Shown: piece by piece, positions 1-7,214 of the stretch | Numbering within the stretch: the stretch's first letter is position 1 | Layout of the letters: each line of letters opens with the position of its first letter | NCBI GenBank assembly: GCA_910575755.1 | Contig: CAJTFO010000006.1 | Span: 1-52,327 of the forward strand | DNA length: 52,327 nt | Reading direction: 5' to 3' | DNA from: Desulfovibrionaceae bacterium | GTDB taxonomy: Bacteria > Desulfobacterota > Desulfovibrionia > Desulfovibrionales > Desulfovibrionaceae | Translations under genes and position numbers: made by a program | Notes under the pieces: model-generated | Seen by the model: only the letters and a program-made list of their open reading frames with translations | Told to the model about the DNA's origin: nothing | The model's database searches: none

Positions 1-215
1 ACCTATGCGAGTTGGCTGAACATGGTTGAAATCTGGTTTGGAATACTGACCCGTCAATCGTTACGCGGAGCAAGTTTTTCCAGTACACAGGCTCTCAGTG
101 AACATATCGCGGCTTTTGTTGAGGCATATAACCAAGATGCGCACCATTTGTCTGGAGAAAAAGAGAAGTCAAGGGATGCCAACTTAGAAATAATGCGCGA
201 AACTTTTGCAATTAG
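1..215 (+). pseudogene. IS630-family transposase, C-terminal remnant with frameshift
   Basis: The window opens inside a reading frame with the IS630 C-terminal motif SWLNMVEIWF, whose Glu is the last acidic residue of the DDE triad. The frame runs to AYNQDAH. The familiar ending (PFVWRKREVKG, then QLRNNARNFCN and a TAG at 213-215) is in another frame from position 144. One C appears to be missing in the run near 143-145 (cac-cat instead of cac-cca). The apparent longer frame to 285 is therefore an artefact of a 1-bp deletion. The N-terminal part lies outside the window. The copy is presumed inactive. Confidence 0.8.
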
Positions 216-270
216 ACATTCGCTCCCATCCGCATCTGATTCAGGCCTGTTTTGCGCAAGCAGGATGTGT

Positions 271-402
271 TTAAATATAAAATAGATGAGCAGTAAGCGC
301 TCGTGCGATGGCAGCCTGCTTCATACCGCTTTCAAAAAGTTCCACTGCCCGCAATCGCCTGTACTCCCGAACGTTTTTTGCTTTGCTGCTTGGTAGTTCC
401 AT
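271..402 (-). pseudogene. IS630-type transposase N-terminal fragment
   Basis: A 43-codon frame starts at ATG 402. It reads MELPSSKAKNVREYRRLRAV, followed by ELFESGMKQAAIARAL, the N-terminal helix-turn-helix typical of IS630-type transposases. It stops at TAA 271-273 after losing similarity at about residue 38. It points toward the C-terminal remnant at 1-215. The two cannot be parts of one simple element and are more likely debris of two insertions or of an inverted copy. Confidence 0.6.
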
Positions 403-621
403 GCCATGCAGTGTACCAGTTTTGCTAAACATTGTTTAGTAAAAATTTGGAAGATCAGTAGGTATAAACGCTGAAATCAATAATGGGCAAACCGGCAGCC
501 TGACCTTCACGCGATTGCCCTGGGCTCGGGACGCACGGGGCTTTTTTTCCGCGCGGCCTTCTGCTACAGGTAATCAGGTTTCGCGGGGCTCTTCCCCGCA
601 AGCGACGCCAGGAGGCTTTTT
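403..621. other. Intergenic stretch before the sugar operon
   Basis: No credible gene is seen. A perfect inverted repeat, CTAAACA-t-TGTTTAG, lies at 425-439 beside the transposase fragment and may be an element end or operator. A TATAAA hexamer near 471 is a possible -10 box without a convincing -35. A G-rich stretch followed by a T-run near 540-553 could be a weak terminator. A strong ribosome-binding site, AGGAGG, lies at about 610-615, just before the ATG at 622. Confidence 0.4.
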
Positions 622-1386
622 ATGAAAGTGATCATCATGTGCGGCGGCAAGGGCACGCGCCTGCGCGAGGAAACCTCGGTCAAACCCAAGCCGATGGTGG
701 AAATCGGCGGACGGCCCGTGCTCTGGCACATCATGTCCATCTACGCCCGCTTCGGCTTCAAAGATTTCATCCTGCCCCTGGGGTACAAGGGGGAGGTCAT
801 CAAGCAGTATTTCCACGACTACAACATCCGCAATACGGACTTCACCGTGGAGCTCAAAAGCGGCTCCATCACCACCCACCCGCGCCATATTGAGGATTGG
901 CGGGTGACTCTCTGCGACACCGGTCAGGAAACCCTCAAGGGCGGCCGCATCAAACGTGTGGCCAGGCATATCGACAGCGACCGCTTCATGGTCACTTATG
1001 GCGACGGCGTGGCGGACATCGACCTGAACAAGCTGCTGGAATTCCACAAACAGTCCGGCGCCACCGGCACCTTCACCGGCGTGCGCATGCCTTCGCGTTT
1101 CGGAGCGGTACGCACGGACGCGGCGGGCAAAATACTCTCCTGGGAGGAAAAGCCCGTGCTCAACGAGTATATCAACTGCGGCTTTTTCGTTTTTGAACGC
1201 CGTTTTCTGGACTATCTGAGCGAGGATGAGAACTGCGATCTGGAAAAGGAACCCCTGCAGCAACTGGCCTCTGAAGGGCAACTCGCCATGTATCCGCATC
1301 CCGGCCAATGGCAGTGTATGGACACCCTGCGCGACTCTCTGAAGCTCAATGAACTCTGGGACAGCGGCCAGGCCTTCTGGGTGTAG
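622..1386 (+). CDS. rfbF: Glucose-1-phosphate cytidylyltransferase
   Basis: Makes CDP-glucose from CTP and glucose 1-phosphate, the entry step to CDP-linked 3,6-dideoxysugars of cell-surface polysaccharide. The 254-aa length is typical. The nucleotide-binding signature GGKGTRL is at residues 8-14, followed by KPKPMVEIGG near 21-30 and YGDGVADID near 130. AGGAGG lies at a good distance before the ATG. The next gene, CDP-glucose 4,6-dehydratase, uses its product, which supports the assignment over glucose-1-phosphate thymidylyl- or uridylyltransferase relatives. Confidence 0.93.
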   Translation: MKVIIMCGGKGTRLREETSVKPKPMVEIGGRPVLWHIMSIYARFGFKDFILPLGYKGEVIKQYFHDYNIRNTDFTVELKSGSITTHPRHIEDWRVTLCDTGQETLKGGRIKRVARHIDSDRFMVTYGDGVADIDLNKLLEFHKQSGATGTFTGVRMPSRFGAVRTDAAGKILSWEEKPVLNEYINCGFFVFERRFLDYLSEDENCDLEKEPLQQLASEGQLAMYPHPGQWQCMDTLRDSLKLNELWDSGQAFWV

Positions 1387-1459
1387 CGCGGGCCGCTTGT
1401 CGTGCGCGCATCCGGTGATGGACAATGCCGTTTTTTCCCATCAGTGAAGGATCAAAGAC

Positions 1460-2593
1460 ATGTTTGCCAACGCATATCAAGGACGCCGGGTCTTTGTCAC
1501 CGGGCACACGGGTTTCAAAGGTTCCTGGCTGGCGGCCTGGCTCACGCGGCTGGGCGCCACAGTGTGCGGCTTTTCCGACGGCATTCCCACGGAACCGTCG
1601 CATTTCGCGGCCATGAATCTGGGCGCGTATCTGGAAGACATGCGCGGCGACATCCGCGACAGGCAGACCATGCTTGAGGCCGTCCGGCGCTTCAGGCCGG
1701 AGGTGGTTTTCCATCTGGCGGCCCAGGCACTGGTGCGCAAGTCCTATGAGGACCCGGTGGGCACCTTTGAGGCCAATATGCTCGGCACCATGAACATGCT
1801 GGAAGCCGTGCGCGCCTGCCCCTCGGTGCAGGCGGTGGTCATGATCACCTCGGACAAGTGCTACCGCAATGACGAATGGGTCTGGGGCTACCGCGAAACC
1901 GATCATCTGGGCGGCGCTGATCCCTATTCCGCCTCCAAGGGCTGCGCGGAAATCATCGCACATTCCTATTTTCAGAGCTTTTTCAGGGAAGGCCCGGCCT
2001 GCGCCACAGTGCGCGCGGGCAATGTGATCGGCGGCGGCGACTGGGCTTTGGACCGCATTGTGCCCGACTGCGCACGGGCCTGGGCCGAGGGCCGGGCTGT
2101 ACAGATCCGCAGCCCGTGGGCCACGCGGCCCTGGCAGCTTGTGCTGGAGCCCCTTTCCGGCTATCTCTGGCTGGGCGCGCGCCTGCTGGACAGCGACCGA
2201 ACCGGCGGCGCGGCCCCCGGCCTGCCCTGCAACCCGCGCGGCGAGGCTTACAACTTCGGCCCTGCCGCGGATGTCAACAATACAGTGGCCGAGGTGGTGG
2301 AGGCCCTGGCCCGCCACTGGCCCGGCTTTGCGCATCAAATGGACGCGGCCGGGCAGGCGGGCATGAAGGAATGCACCCTGCTCAAACTCTGCTGCGACAA
2401 GGCTCTGGCCCATCTGGGATGGAAGGCTACCCTCAGCTTTGACGAGACCATCCGCTATACCGCCGAATGGTACCATCGCTTCTACCGGGGCCGGGACGGT
2501 CATACTCCGCCGGACATGCTGGATTTCAGCCTGGGGCAGATCGACGCCTACACCAACGCTGCCGATCAGCGCGGCCAGATCTGGGCACGCTGA
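1460..2593 (+). CDS. rfbG: CDP-glucose 4,6-dehydratase
   Basis: Converts CDP-glucose to CDP-4-keto-6-deoxyglucose using bound NAD. It is an extended short-chain dehydrogenase of 377 aa. The Rossmann motif GHTGFKGSW begins at residue 15. The catalytic region reads TSDKCY near 132 and YSASK (Tyr-x-x-x-Lys) near 157. GAAGGAT precedes the ATG. The stop overlaps the start of the following cupin gene, indicating translational coupling in one operon with rfbF. Confidence 0.93.
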   Translation: MFANAYQGRRVFVTGHTGFKGSWLAAWLTRLGATVCGFSDGIPTEPSHFAAMNLGAYLEDMRGDIRDRQTMLEAVRRFRPEVVFHLAAQALVRKSYEDPVGTFEANMLGTMNMLEAVRACPSVQAVVMITSDKCYRNDEWVWGYRETDHLGGADPYSASKGCAEIIAHSYFQSFFREGPACATVRAGNVIGGGDWALDRIVPDCARAWAEGRAVQIRSPWATRPWQLVLEPLSGYLWLGARLLDSDRTGGAAPGLPCNPRGEAYNFGPAADVNNTVAEVVEALARHWPGFAHQMDAAGQAGMKECTLLKLCCDKALAHLGWKATLSFDETIRYTAEWYHRFYRGRDGHTPPDMLDFSLGQIDAYTNAADQRGQIWAR

Positions 2594-3108
2594 TGAACGC
2601 GCACGCTCAGGCAAACATGCCGGCAGAGGCCAGTGCCGCGCGGGATGTGGGCATTGTCGACGCGCTGTTCCAGCCCCTGACGGTAATTTCCACGCCGGGC
2701 GGACCCGTGCTGCATATGCTGCGGCCCCATTCGCCCTTGCTGCCTGACTTTTCAGGCGGTTTCGGCGAAATCTACTTCTCGGAAGTGCTGCCCGGCGCAG
2801 TGAAGGCCTGGAAGCGCCATCGCCGCCAGACCCAGCTTTTTGCCGTGCCGCGCGGCCTGCTCAACATCGTGCTGTATGACGACCGGCCCGCCTCGCCCAC
2901 ACGCGACGCGCTCTGCGAACTGGCGCTGGGCAGGCCGGAACATTATGGCCTGCTGCGCATCCCCCCGGGCGTCTGGTACGGCTTCACGGCTCTGGGCGAG
3001 GAAGCGGCCCTGATCTGCAACTGCGCGGACATTCCCCACGACCCCGCTGAAGCGGAACGCCGCCCGCCTGACGATCCAGGCATTCCCTATGGTTGGAAAA
3101 ATGCCTGA
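2593..3108 (+). CDS. RmlC-like nucleotide-sugar epimerase (cupin)
   Basis: A 171-aa protein of the dTDP-4-dehydrorhamnose 3,5-epimerase (RmlC) cupin family. Supporting stretches are GGFGEIYFSEVLPG, KAWKRHRRQTQLFAVPRG and IPPGVWYGF. I start it at ATG 2593, which overlaps the rfbG stop, rather than at an upstream in-frame ATG inside rfbG. Next to rfbF and rfbG its substrate is probably a CDP-4-keto-6-deoxyhexose or a later intermediate. The exact sugar cannot be read from sequence. No dedicated transaminase or E1-type dehydrase follows, so the pathway must be completed elsewhere. Confidence 0.75.
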   Translation: MNAHAQANMPAEASAARDVGIVDALFQPLTVISTPGGPVLHMLRPHSPLLPDFSGGFGEIYFSEVLPGAVKAWKRHRRQTQLFAVPRGLLNIVLYDDRPASPTRDALCELALGRPEHYGLLRIPPGVWYGFTALGEEAALICNCADIPHDPAEAERRPPDDPGIPYGWKNA

Positions 3109-3116
3109 AGCCGCCG

Positions 3117-3836
3117 TCATTGCCCCGCTTTCATCGCCGGGCCCCGGCTTAAAATCAGTGACATATAGGGCGGCGTGCCGTCCATGCCGTCCATGCCGCG
3201 CCGAATGTCTTCCTCCGGCTGCTCCACATGACTGGCCAGCAGGCTGTCCTCCAGGCGATCGGTGGCCCGCAGGGCCTCGCGGATGGCGGGGAAATTTCGA
3301 TAGGCCTTGAGAACCACCGCCGTGTCCGCGCCGCCCAGTTCCGCCGCCAGGCTGTCCCGCCCGTTGATGCCGGGCAGAATGCGCAGGCTCTCGCCGCCCT
3401 CGCAAAGCACCGTGGCCGTGCGCGCGGCGGCGGCCTGGAAGGAGGTGACGCCGGGCACGATCTCCACCGGCAAATGGGGCGCCATTTCCCGCAGGGTACG
3501 CAGCAGATATCCGAACGTGCTGTAAATGAGCGGATCGCCGATGGTCAGAAAAGCCGCGCTTTCGCCGCCTTCCAGCACCTCGCGGGTGGCCCGGGCGGCC
3601 TTGAGCCAAGCCTCCCGCAAAACCGCGGCATCACGGGTCATGGGAAATTCCAGCCGCAGCAGGCGCACGTCAGGCCGCAGATGGGGCCGGGCCGTCTCCA
3701 GGGCGGTGGAATAGTCATTGCGCGGCGAAGCCGCCGCCAGAATCACATCCACCATGCGCAATACATTGACGGCCCGCAGGGTCAGCAGATCAGGCGCGCC
3801 AGGGCCCACACCCACGCCATAAAGAGTTCCGTTCAT
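3117..3836 (-). CDS. cobI/cbiL: Precorrin-2 / cobalt-factor-II C20-methyltransferase
   Basis: SAM-dependent methylation at C20 of the corrin precursor in cobalamin synthesis. The 239-aa protein begins YGVGVGPGAPDLLTLRA, the Gly-rich signature of the tetrapyrrole methylase family. It also has FLTIGDPLIYSTFGYL and EIVPGVTSFQAAAA, typical of the C20 enzyme. It is the last gene of a leftward operon with btuCDF, and its ATG overlaps the btuF stop. An anaerobic sulfate reducer would use the cobalt-early route, so CbiL is the likelier name. Its stop lies 8 bp from the convergent epimerase gene. Confidence 0.9.
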   Translation of the reverse strand: MNGTLYGVGVGPGAPDLLTLRAVNVLRMVDVILAAASPRNDYSTALETARPHLRPDVRLLRLEFPMTRDAAVLREAWLKAARATREVLEGGESAAFLTIGDPLIYSTFGYLLRTLREMAPHLPVEIVPGVTSFQAAAARTATVLCEGGESLRILPGINGRDSLAAELGGADTAVVLKAYRNFPAIREALRATDRLEDSLLASHVEQPEEDIRRGMDGMDGTPPYMSLILSRGPAMKAGQ

Positions 3837-4816
3837 TGCTTTTCTCGCTCATCCGAGGGGTGTAGCCATTGTTCCAGTTCCTCAGCCGCCTGCACGGCTC
3901 TGGGGCCGGGCCGGGCAAAGCGGTCTTCGTCCACCACCAGCACGCGGCCCGCGCGCGCGGCGCGCAGATCCCGGTAATGGGCGCGGCGGGTCAGGGGCTG
4001 CGGGTCGGGATTCATGGGACCTTTCTGGATCAGATAGGCGTCCGGGTCCGCGTGGATCAGGGCCTCTTCGTTGAAACGCGCCAGCTTTTTGTCGTCGCTC
4101 ACCACGTTTTCACCGCCCGCCGCGATGATAATTTCATTCACGATGCTGGCCTGTCCGGCAGCCAGCAGATTGGGATAACGCGCTTCATAAAAAACGCGCA
4201 ACGGCTTCCGGCCCGCGTTACGGGCCCGCAATGCCGCCAGGCGCGCGCGCCAGTCCCGCAGCAGCGCGGCGGCCTGCCGCTCCCGCCCCGTGAGCCGTCC
4301 CAGTTTCTCCAGCACGGCAAACATCTTCTCAAAGGAATCCATTTCAAAGGTCAGCACAGTAAGGCCAAGCCCGCGCAGGGTCTCGGTCTGCAACAGTACC
4401 TCGCGCCGTCCGGCAAGCTGGAGTACCAGATCCGGCTTTAAGGCCACGATCAGTTCCGCATTGGGCCGCATGTGGGTTCCAACGGCGGGCAGGTGCCCCA
4501 GCTCCGGCAACTGCGCGTCGGCCACGGTGCGCGCCGCCAGCAGTTCACGCGCGTCCAGGGCCAGCAGCAGTTCGCTGAAAGCCCCGTACAGGGCGATGAT
4601 GCGCGTGGCCGGTTTGTTCAGCCGTACGGCGGCGCCCGTATCGTCCGTCATCACAATGGGCGAGACGGCCTCAGCCCGCCCCGCCCCCAGCAGGGTCAGC
4701 CCCAGAAGCAGCAGAAGCAAGGCCGCTCCACGGGCCGGACACACGATCCGGCAACGCCTGAGGCAAGCCCCAGCGGGGATGCGGAAAAACGCCAATGGGC
4801 ACACCATACAGGGCAC
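3833..4816 (-). CDS. btuF: Corrinoid ABC transporter substrate-binding protein
   Basis: Periplasmic binding protein of the BtuF/FepB class (327 aa). An N-terminal hydrophobic signal segment (ALLLLLLGLTLLGAGRAEA) is followed by TRIIALYGAFSELLLALDA and the helical backbone segment typical of class III binding proteins. I start it at GTG 4816, with GAGGAG 7 nt upstream, rather than at the more distal ATG 4858 inside btuD. The gene still overlaps the 3' end of btuD. The riboswitch and the cobI neighbour favour a corrinoid substrate over a siderophore. Confidence 0.8.
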   Translation of the reverse strand: MPCMVCPLAFFRIPAGACLRRCRIVCPARGAALLLLLLGLTLLGAGRAEAVSPIVMTDDTGAAVRLNKPATRIIALYGAFSELLLALDARELLAARTVADAQLPELGHLPAVGTHMRPNAELIVALKPDLVLQLAGRREVLLQTETLRGLGLTVLTFEMDSFEKMFAVLEKLGRLTGRERQAAALLRDWRARLAALRARNAGRKPLRVFYEARYPNLLAAGQASIVNEIIIAAGGENVVSDDKKLARFNEEALIHADPDAYLIQKGPMNPDPQPLTRRAHYRDLRAARAGRVLVVDEDRFARPGPRAVQAAEELEQWLHPSDEREKQ

Positions 4817-5540
4817 TGAGATTCTCCTCGGTAAAAATCGCGGACGCTGGACCGTCAAAGAATATTTGCCCGCTTTTCAGGCCGATGAGCCGCGTGGCAT
4901 ACAGAGATGCCAGGTTGCAATCGTGCATGGCCATGAGCACACAGGCCCCGGCGGCCCGGCGGCGCTCCAGCAGGTCAAACAGCTCCACCATGCGGGCCAG
5001 ATCCAGCCCGGCGGCCAGTTCGTCCAGCAGCAGCAACTGGCTCTCCTGGGCCAGAGCCCGCGCCAGCAGCACCCGCTGCAATTCCCCGCCGGACAGTTCA
5101 TCCACGCGACGCTCCGCCAGACCGGCGGCCCCGGTAGCGGCGAGGGCCCGCTCCACGGCTTCATGATCCTGCCGCCTGTAGCCGCCCAGCCAGGAAAGAT
5201 AAGGATAGCGCCCCAGCAGCACCATGCGCCGCACGCTCAGGCCGGACGGACATTCTGCGCGTTGCGGAACCACGGCGGCCAGACGGGCGCGCTCACGCGG
5301 GCGCAGGTATTCCACAGCCCTGCCAGCCAGCCATATGCCGCCGCCCTGGGGCCGCAATACGCCGGAAACGCAGCGCAGCAACGTTGTCTTGCCGCTGCCG
5401 TTGGGGCCAAGCAGGGCCACGCTTTCGCCGCCGCTCGCCTTCAGGCTTATGCCGCGCAGCACGGGCCGCGCGCCATAGCCTGCTGTCAGGCCGCGCACAT
5501 CCAGCAGCGCCTTTTCAGAGAGCAGCCCTGCGCCGGACAT
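4671..5540 (-). CDS. btuD: Corrinoid ABC transporter ATPase
   Basis: Cytoplasmic ATPase of the B12/iron-siderophore ABC importer family (289 aa). Walker A GPNGSGKTT is at residues 45-53, the ABC signature LSGGELQRV near 150 and Walker B LLLLDEL just after it. The start at 5540 overlaps the btuC stop (TGATG). Upstream in-frame sequence to 6137 lies antisense to btuC coding and is not used. The last 35 or so residues (after PHPRWG) are low-complexity and encoded where btuF begins, an unusual overlap of about 146 bp. Confidence 0.88.
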   Translation of the reverse strand: MSGAGLLSEKALLDVRGLTAGYGARPVLRGISLKASGGESVALLGPNGSGKTTLLRCVSGVLRPQGGGIWLAGRAVEYLRPRERARLAAVVPQRAECPSGLSVRRMVLLGRYPYLSWLGGYRRQDHEAVERALAATGAAGLAERRVDELSGGELQRVLLARALAQESQLLLLDELAAGLDLARMVELFDLLERRRAAGACVLMAMHDCNLASLYATRLIGLKSGQIFFDGPASAIFTEENLSALYGVPIGVFPHPRWGLPQALPDRVSGPWSGLASAASGADPAGGGAG

Positions 5541-6601
5541 CAGCGCCTCCGCACCAGCAGAGCGAAAAACGGTCCGCCCAGCAGGGCCGTGACCACGCCC
5601 ACCGGCAATTCCTGGCCGCCGTCCAGCACACTGCGGGCCAGCACGTCGGCCCAGACCAGCAGCACGCCGCCGCCCCAAAAAGCGCCCGTCAGCAGGGGGC
5701 CATGTGCCGGCCCTAGCAAAAGCCGCAGCACATGCGGCACCACCAGGCCCACAAAGCCGATCACCCCGGCCACGGCCACGCAACCCGCCGTCATGCAACT
5801 GGCCCCGGCCAGCAGCCAGAAGCGCGCCCGGCCCACATTGAGCCCCAGTTGCGCGGCCTGCTCGTCGCCCAGAGAAAGCACGTCCAGAGCGCGCCAGCCC
5901 AGACCCACAGCCAGCAGACCCGGCACGAACGTGCCCAGCAGCAGGGGCAGGCTGTCCCAGCCTCGTCCCTGCAGAGAGCCCAGAATCCAGAATACGATGC
6001 TGGTCACGGATTCTTCGTTGAGCGCCTTGACCAGAGCCACCACGGCCCCCAGAAAGGCGGCCACGGCAATGCCCGCCAGAATCACGCTTTCGCGGCTGAA
6101 GTCCCCCCGCCCCCGCCCCAGCCACAGTGCGCCGCACAGAGCCAGCAGGGCGCCGGCCAGGGCGGCGGGAGGCACCAGCGCGGCCTGGGAGAATCCCAAC
6201 CGGACGGCCAGGCCGCCGCCCAGCGCAATGGCCATGCTGGCCCCGCAGGACGCACCGGCGGAAATGCCCAGCGTGAAGGGATCAGCCAGGGGATTGCGCA
6301 ACACGCCCTGCAAAGCCACGCCCGCCACAGCCAAAGCCCCGCCGCACAAAGCCGCCAGGCAAACCCGCGCCAGGCGGATCTTGCCCACCACCAGCAGGCG
6401 GGAGGCCTCCACCGGCGCATCGCTCAGGCCCAGACTGACGGCCAGCGTCCGGAATACCTCACCCGCGTCCAGAGGAAACGGCCCCGGCAGGCAGGCCAGC
6501 GGCAGAGAAACAAGCCAGAACACGGCCAGGGCGGCCAGCGCAAGGCACAGGGGCCGCGATGCGGACAGCCTGGAAAAAGCAAAAACGGCGTCTGTGGGCA
6601 T
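5540..6601 (-). CDS. btuC: Corrinoid ABC transporter permease
   Basis: Inner-membrane permease of the FecCD/BtuC family (353 aa). Many hydrophobic helices are seen, with family signatures GGALAVAGVALQGVLRNPLA, GISAGASCGA, and GFVGLVVPHVLRLLLGP near the C-terminus. I start at ATG 6601. The in-frame extension to 6802 is rejected because that DNA carries conserved elements of a cobalamin riboswitch, which fits regulation of this start. No strong ribosome-binding site is visible at 6601, as is usual when the riboswitch masks initiation. Confidence 0.88.
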   Translation of the reverse strand: MPTDAVFAFSRLSASRPLCLALAALAVFWLVSLPLACLPGPFPLDAGEVFRTLAVSLGLSDAPVEASRLLVVGKIRLARVCLAALCGGALAVAGVALQGVLRNPLADPFTLGISAGASCGASMAIALGGGLAVRLGFSQAALVPPAALAGALLALCGALWLGRGRGDFSRESVILAGIAVAAFLGAVVALVKALNEESVTSIVFWILGSLQGRGWDSLPLLLGTFVPGLLAVGLGWRALDVLSLGDEQAAQLGLNVGRARFWLLAGASCMTAGCVAVAGVIGFVGLVVPHVLRLLLGPAHGPLLTGAFWGGGVLLVWADVLARSVLDGGQELPVGVVTALLGGPFFALLVRRR

Positions 6602-6629
6602 ATGCTGCGGGGTTGGCGGACAGAGGACA

Positions 6630-6785
6630 AGGACGGATATTCCAGCTTGAACCCACACCCGGCCTTCCCGTTTCCAGTGACGCAAGACGGGGCGTGGCAC
6701 ATGGATCTCACGGCGCGGGCGCGCTCCCTTTTCGCGCGGGATCCCCTTTTCAAGCCGGCGCGCCGCTACGGTCTGTCCGGCTAGC
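6630..6785 (-). promoter_or_regulatory. Cobalamin riboswitch upstream of btuCDF-cobI
   Basis: Read on the minus strand, conserved blocks occur in the canonical order. First comes GAAAAGGGGATCCC (around 6737-6750), then GCGCGAAAAGGGAGCGCGCC and CGCCGTGAGATCC. Next is CACTGGAAACGGGAAGGC (about 6661-6678). Last is a degenerate B12 box, AAGCTGGAATATCCGTCC, near 6632-6649, about 30 nt before the btuC ATG. This order is that of the AdoCbl riboswitch family. Corrinoid binding would shut down btuC translation. Boundaries are approximate, and a covariance-model search was not possible. Confidence 0.8.
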
Positions 6786-6969
6786 GTCTGCATAAGGCAC
6801 ATTAGGCGCGGCCGGGTGTGCTGTCAATGTGAGCGCGGCCCAATCGCAGGGCAATCACATGAAGGTCGGGCCGCCGGTTTGCCTATTAACGCCTGGTACA
6901 AAAAGTCATCATCCCAGCCAGCCAGCTTCCGGCGTACCCGCATGCTCATTTTAAGGGGTGTAGCCCCAG

Positions 6970-6998
6970 TTGGTGGCAGTAAAAAAAGTTGCTATACC
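6970..6998 (+). promoter_or_regulatory. Candidate cas3 promoter
   Basis: TTGGTG (6970-6975), 17-bp spacer, TATACC (6993-6998). This is a moderate sigma-70 match at the edge of the AT-rich block upstream of cas3. The implied start near 7005 leaves a leader of about 210 nt. Other weak combinations exist further downstream, so this is one candidate. It gains weight because the crRNA-like target site (6997-7016) abuts and would cover the -10 box. Confidence 0.4.
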
Positions 6999-7016
6999 TG
7001 AAAAAGAATAATTGAA
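6997..7016 (-). promoter_or_regulatory. Candidate crRNA-like target at cas3 promoter (PAM + seed)
   Basis: On the minus strand the sequence reads TTC-AATTATT. TTC (complement of 7014-7016) is the usual type I-C PAM, and AATTATT equals the first 7 nt after the repeat-like handle of the RNA at 9680-9770. Beyond position 7 only scattered matches remain (12, 13). A 10-nt exact PAM-plus-seed match in a few hundred bp is unlikely by chance, but AT-richness raises the odds. Confidence 0.5.
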
Positions 7017-7214
7017 TCAGATTTTACATCTGAAGAGAGTTTTCACGCACAGATTGATAATATTTACATAACCATTTGAAATATATTGCTAAAACAGCTC
7101 AAGCGCCATTAAGATGGCCTTGTCAGTATTTATCAAGATATTCCATCTAGTTAAATGGGATAAGCCTATCTTTGTGGCAACACTCTCCATCTAAAATATG
7201 CCAAGGAGTCCGCC

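Larger units (their letters stand above)
6803..7214. other. Intergenic region between btu operon and cas3
   Basis: The left part (to about 6950) is GC-rich and without a gene. From about 6960 to 7200 the DNA turns strongly AT-rich, as expected for a promoter region. It holds the candidate cas3 promoter (6970-6998), the TTC-flanked 7-nt seed match to the crRNA-like RNA (7007-7016) and a long AT-rich leader. AAGGAG lies just before the cas3 ATG at 7215. Confidence 0.5.

Noticed and set aside
574..6137. Long antisense ORFs over the rfb and btu genes
   Set aside because: Shadow frames of GC-rich coding DNA; the sense proteins show clear family motifs.
6602..6802. N-terminal extension of btuC
   Set aside because: Covers conserved riboswitch elements; no membrane or signal character, and the family start fits ATG 6601.
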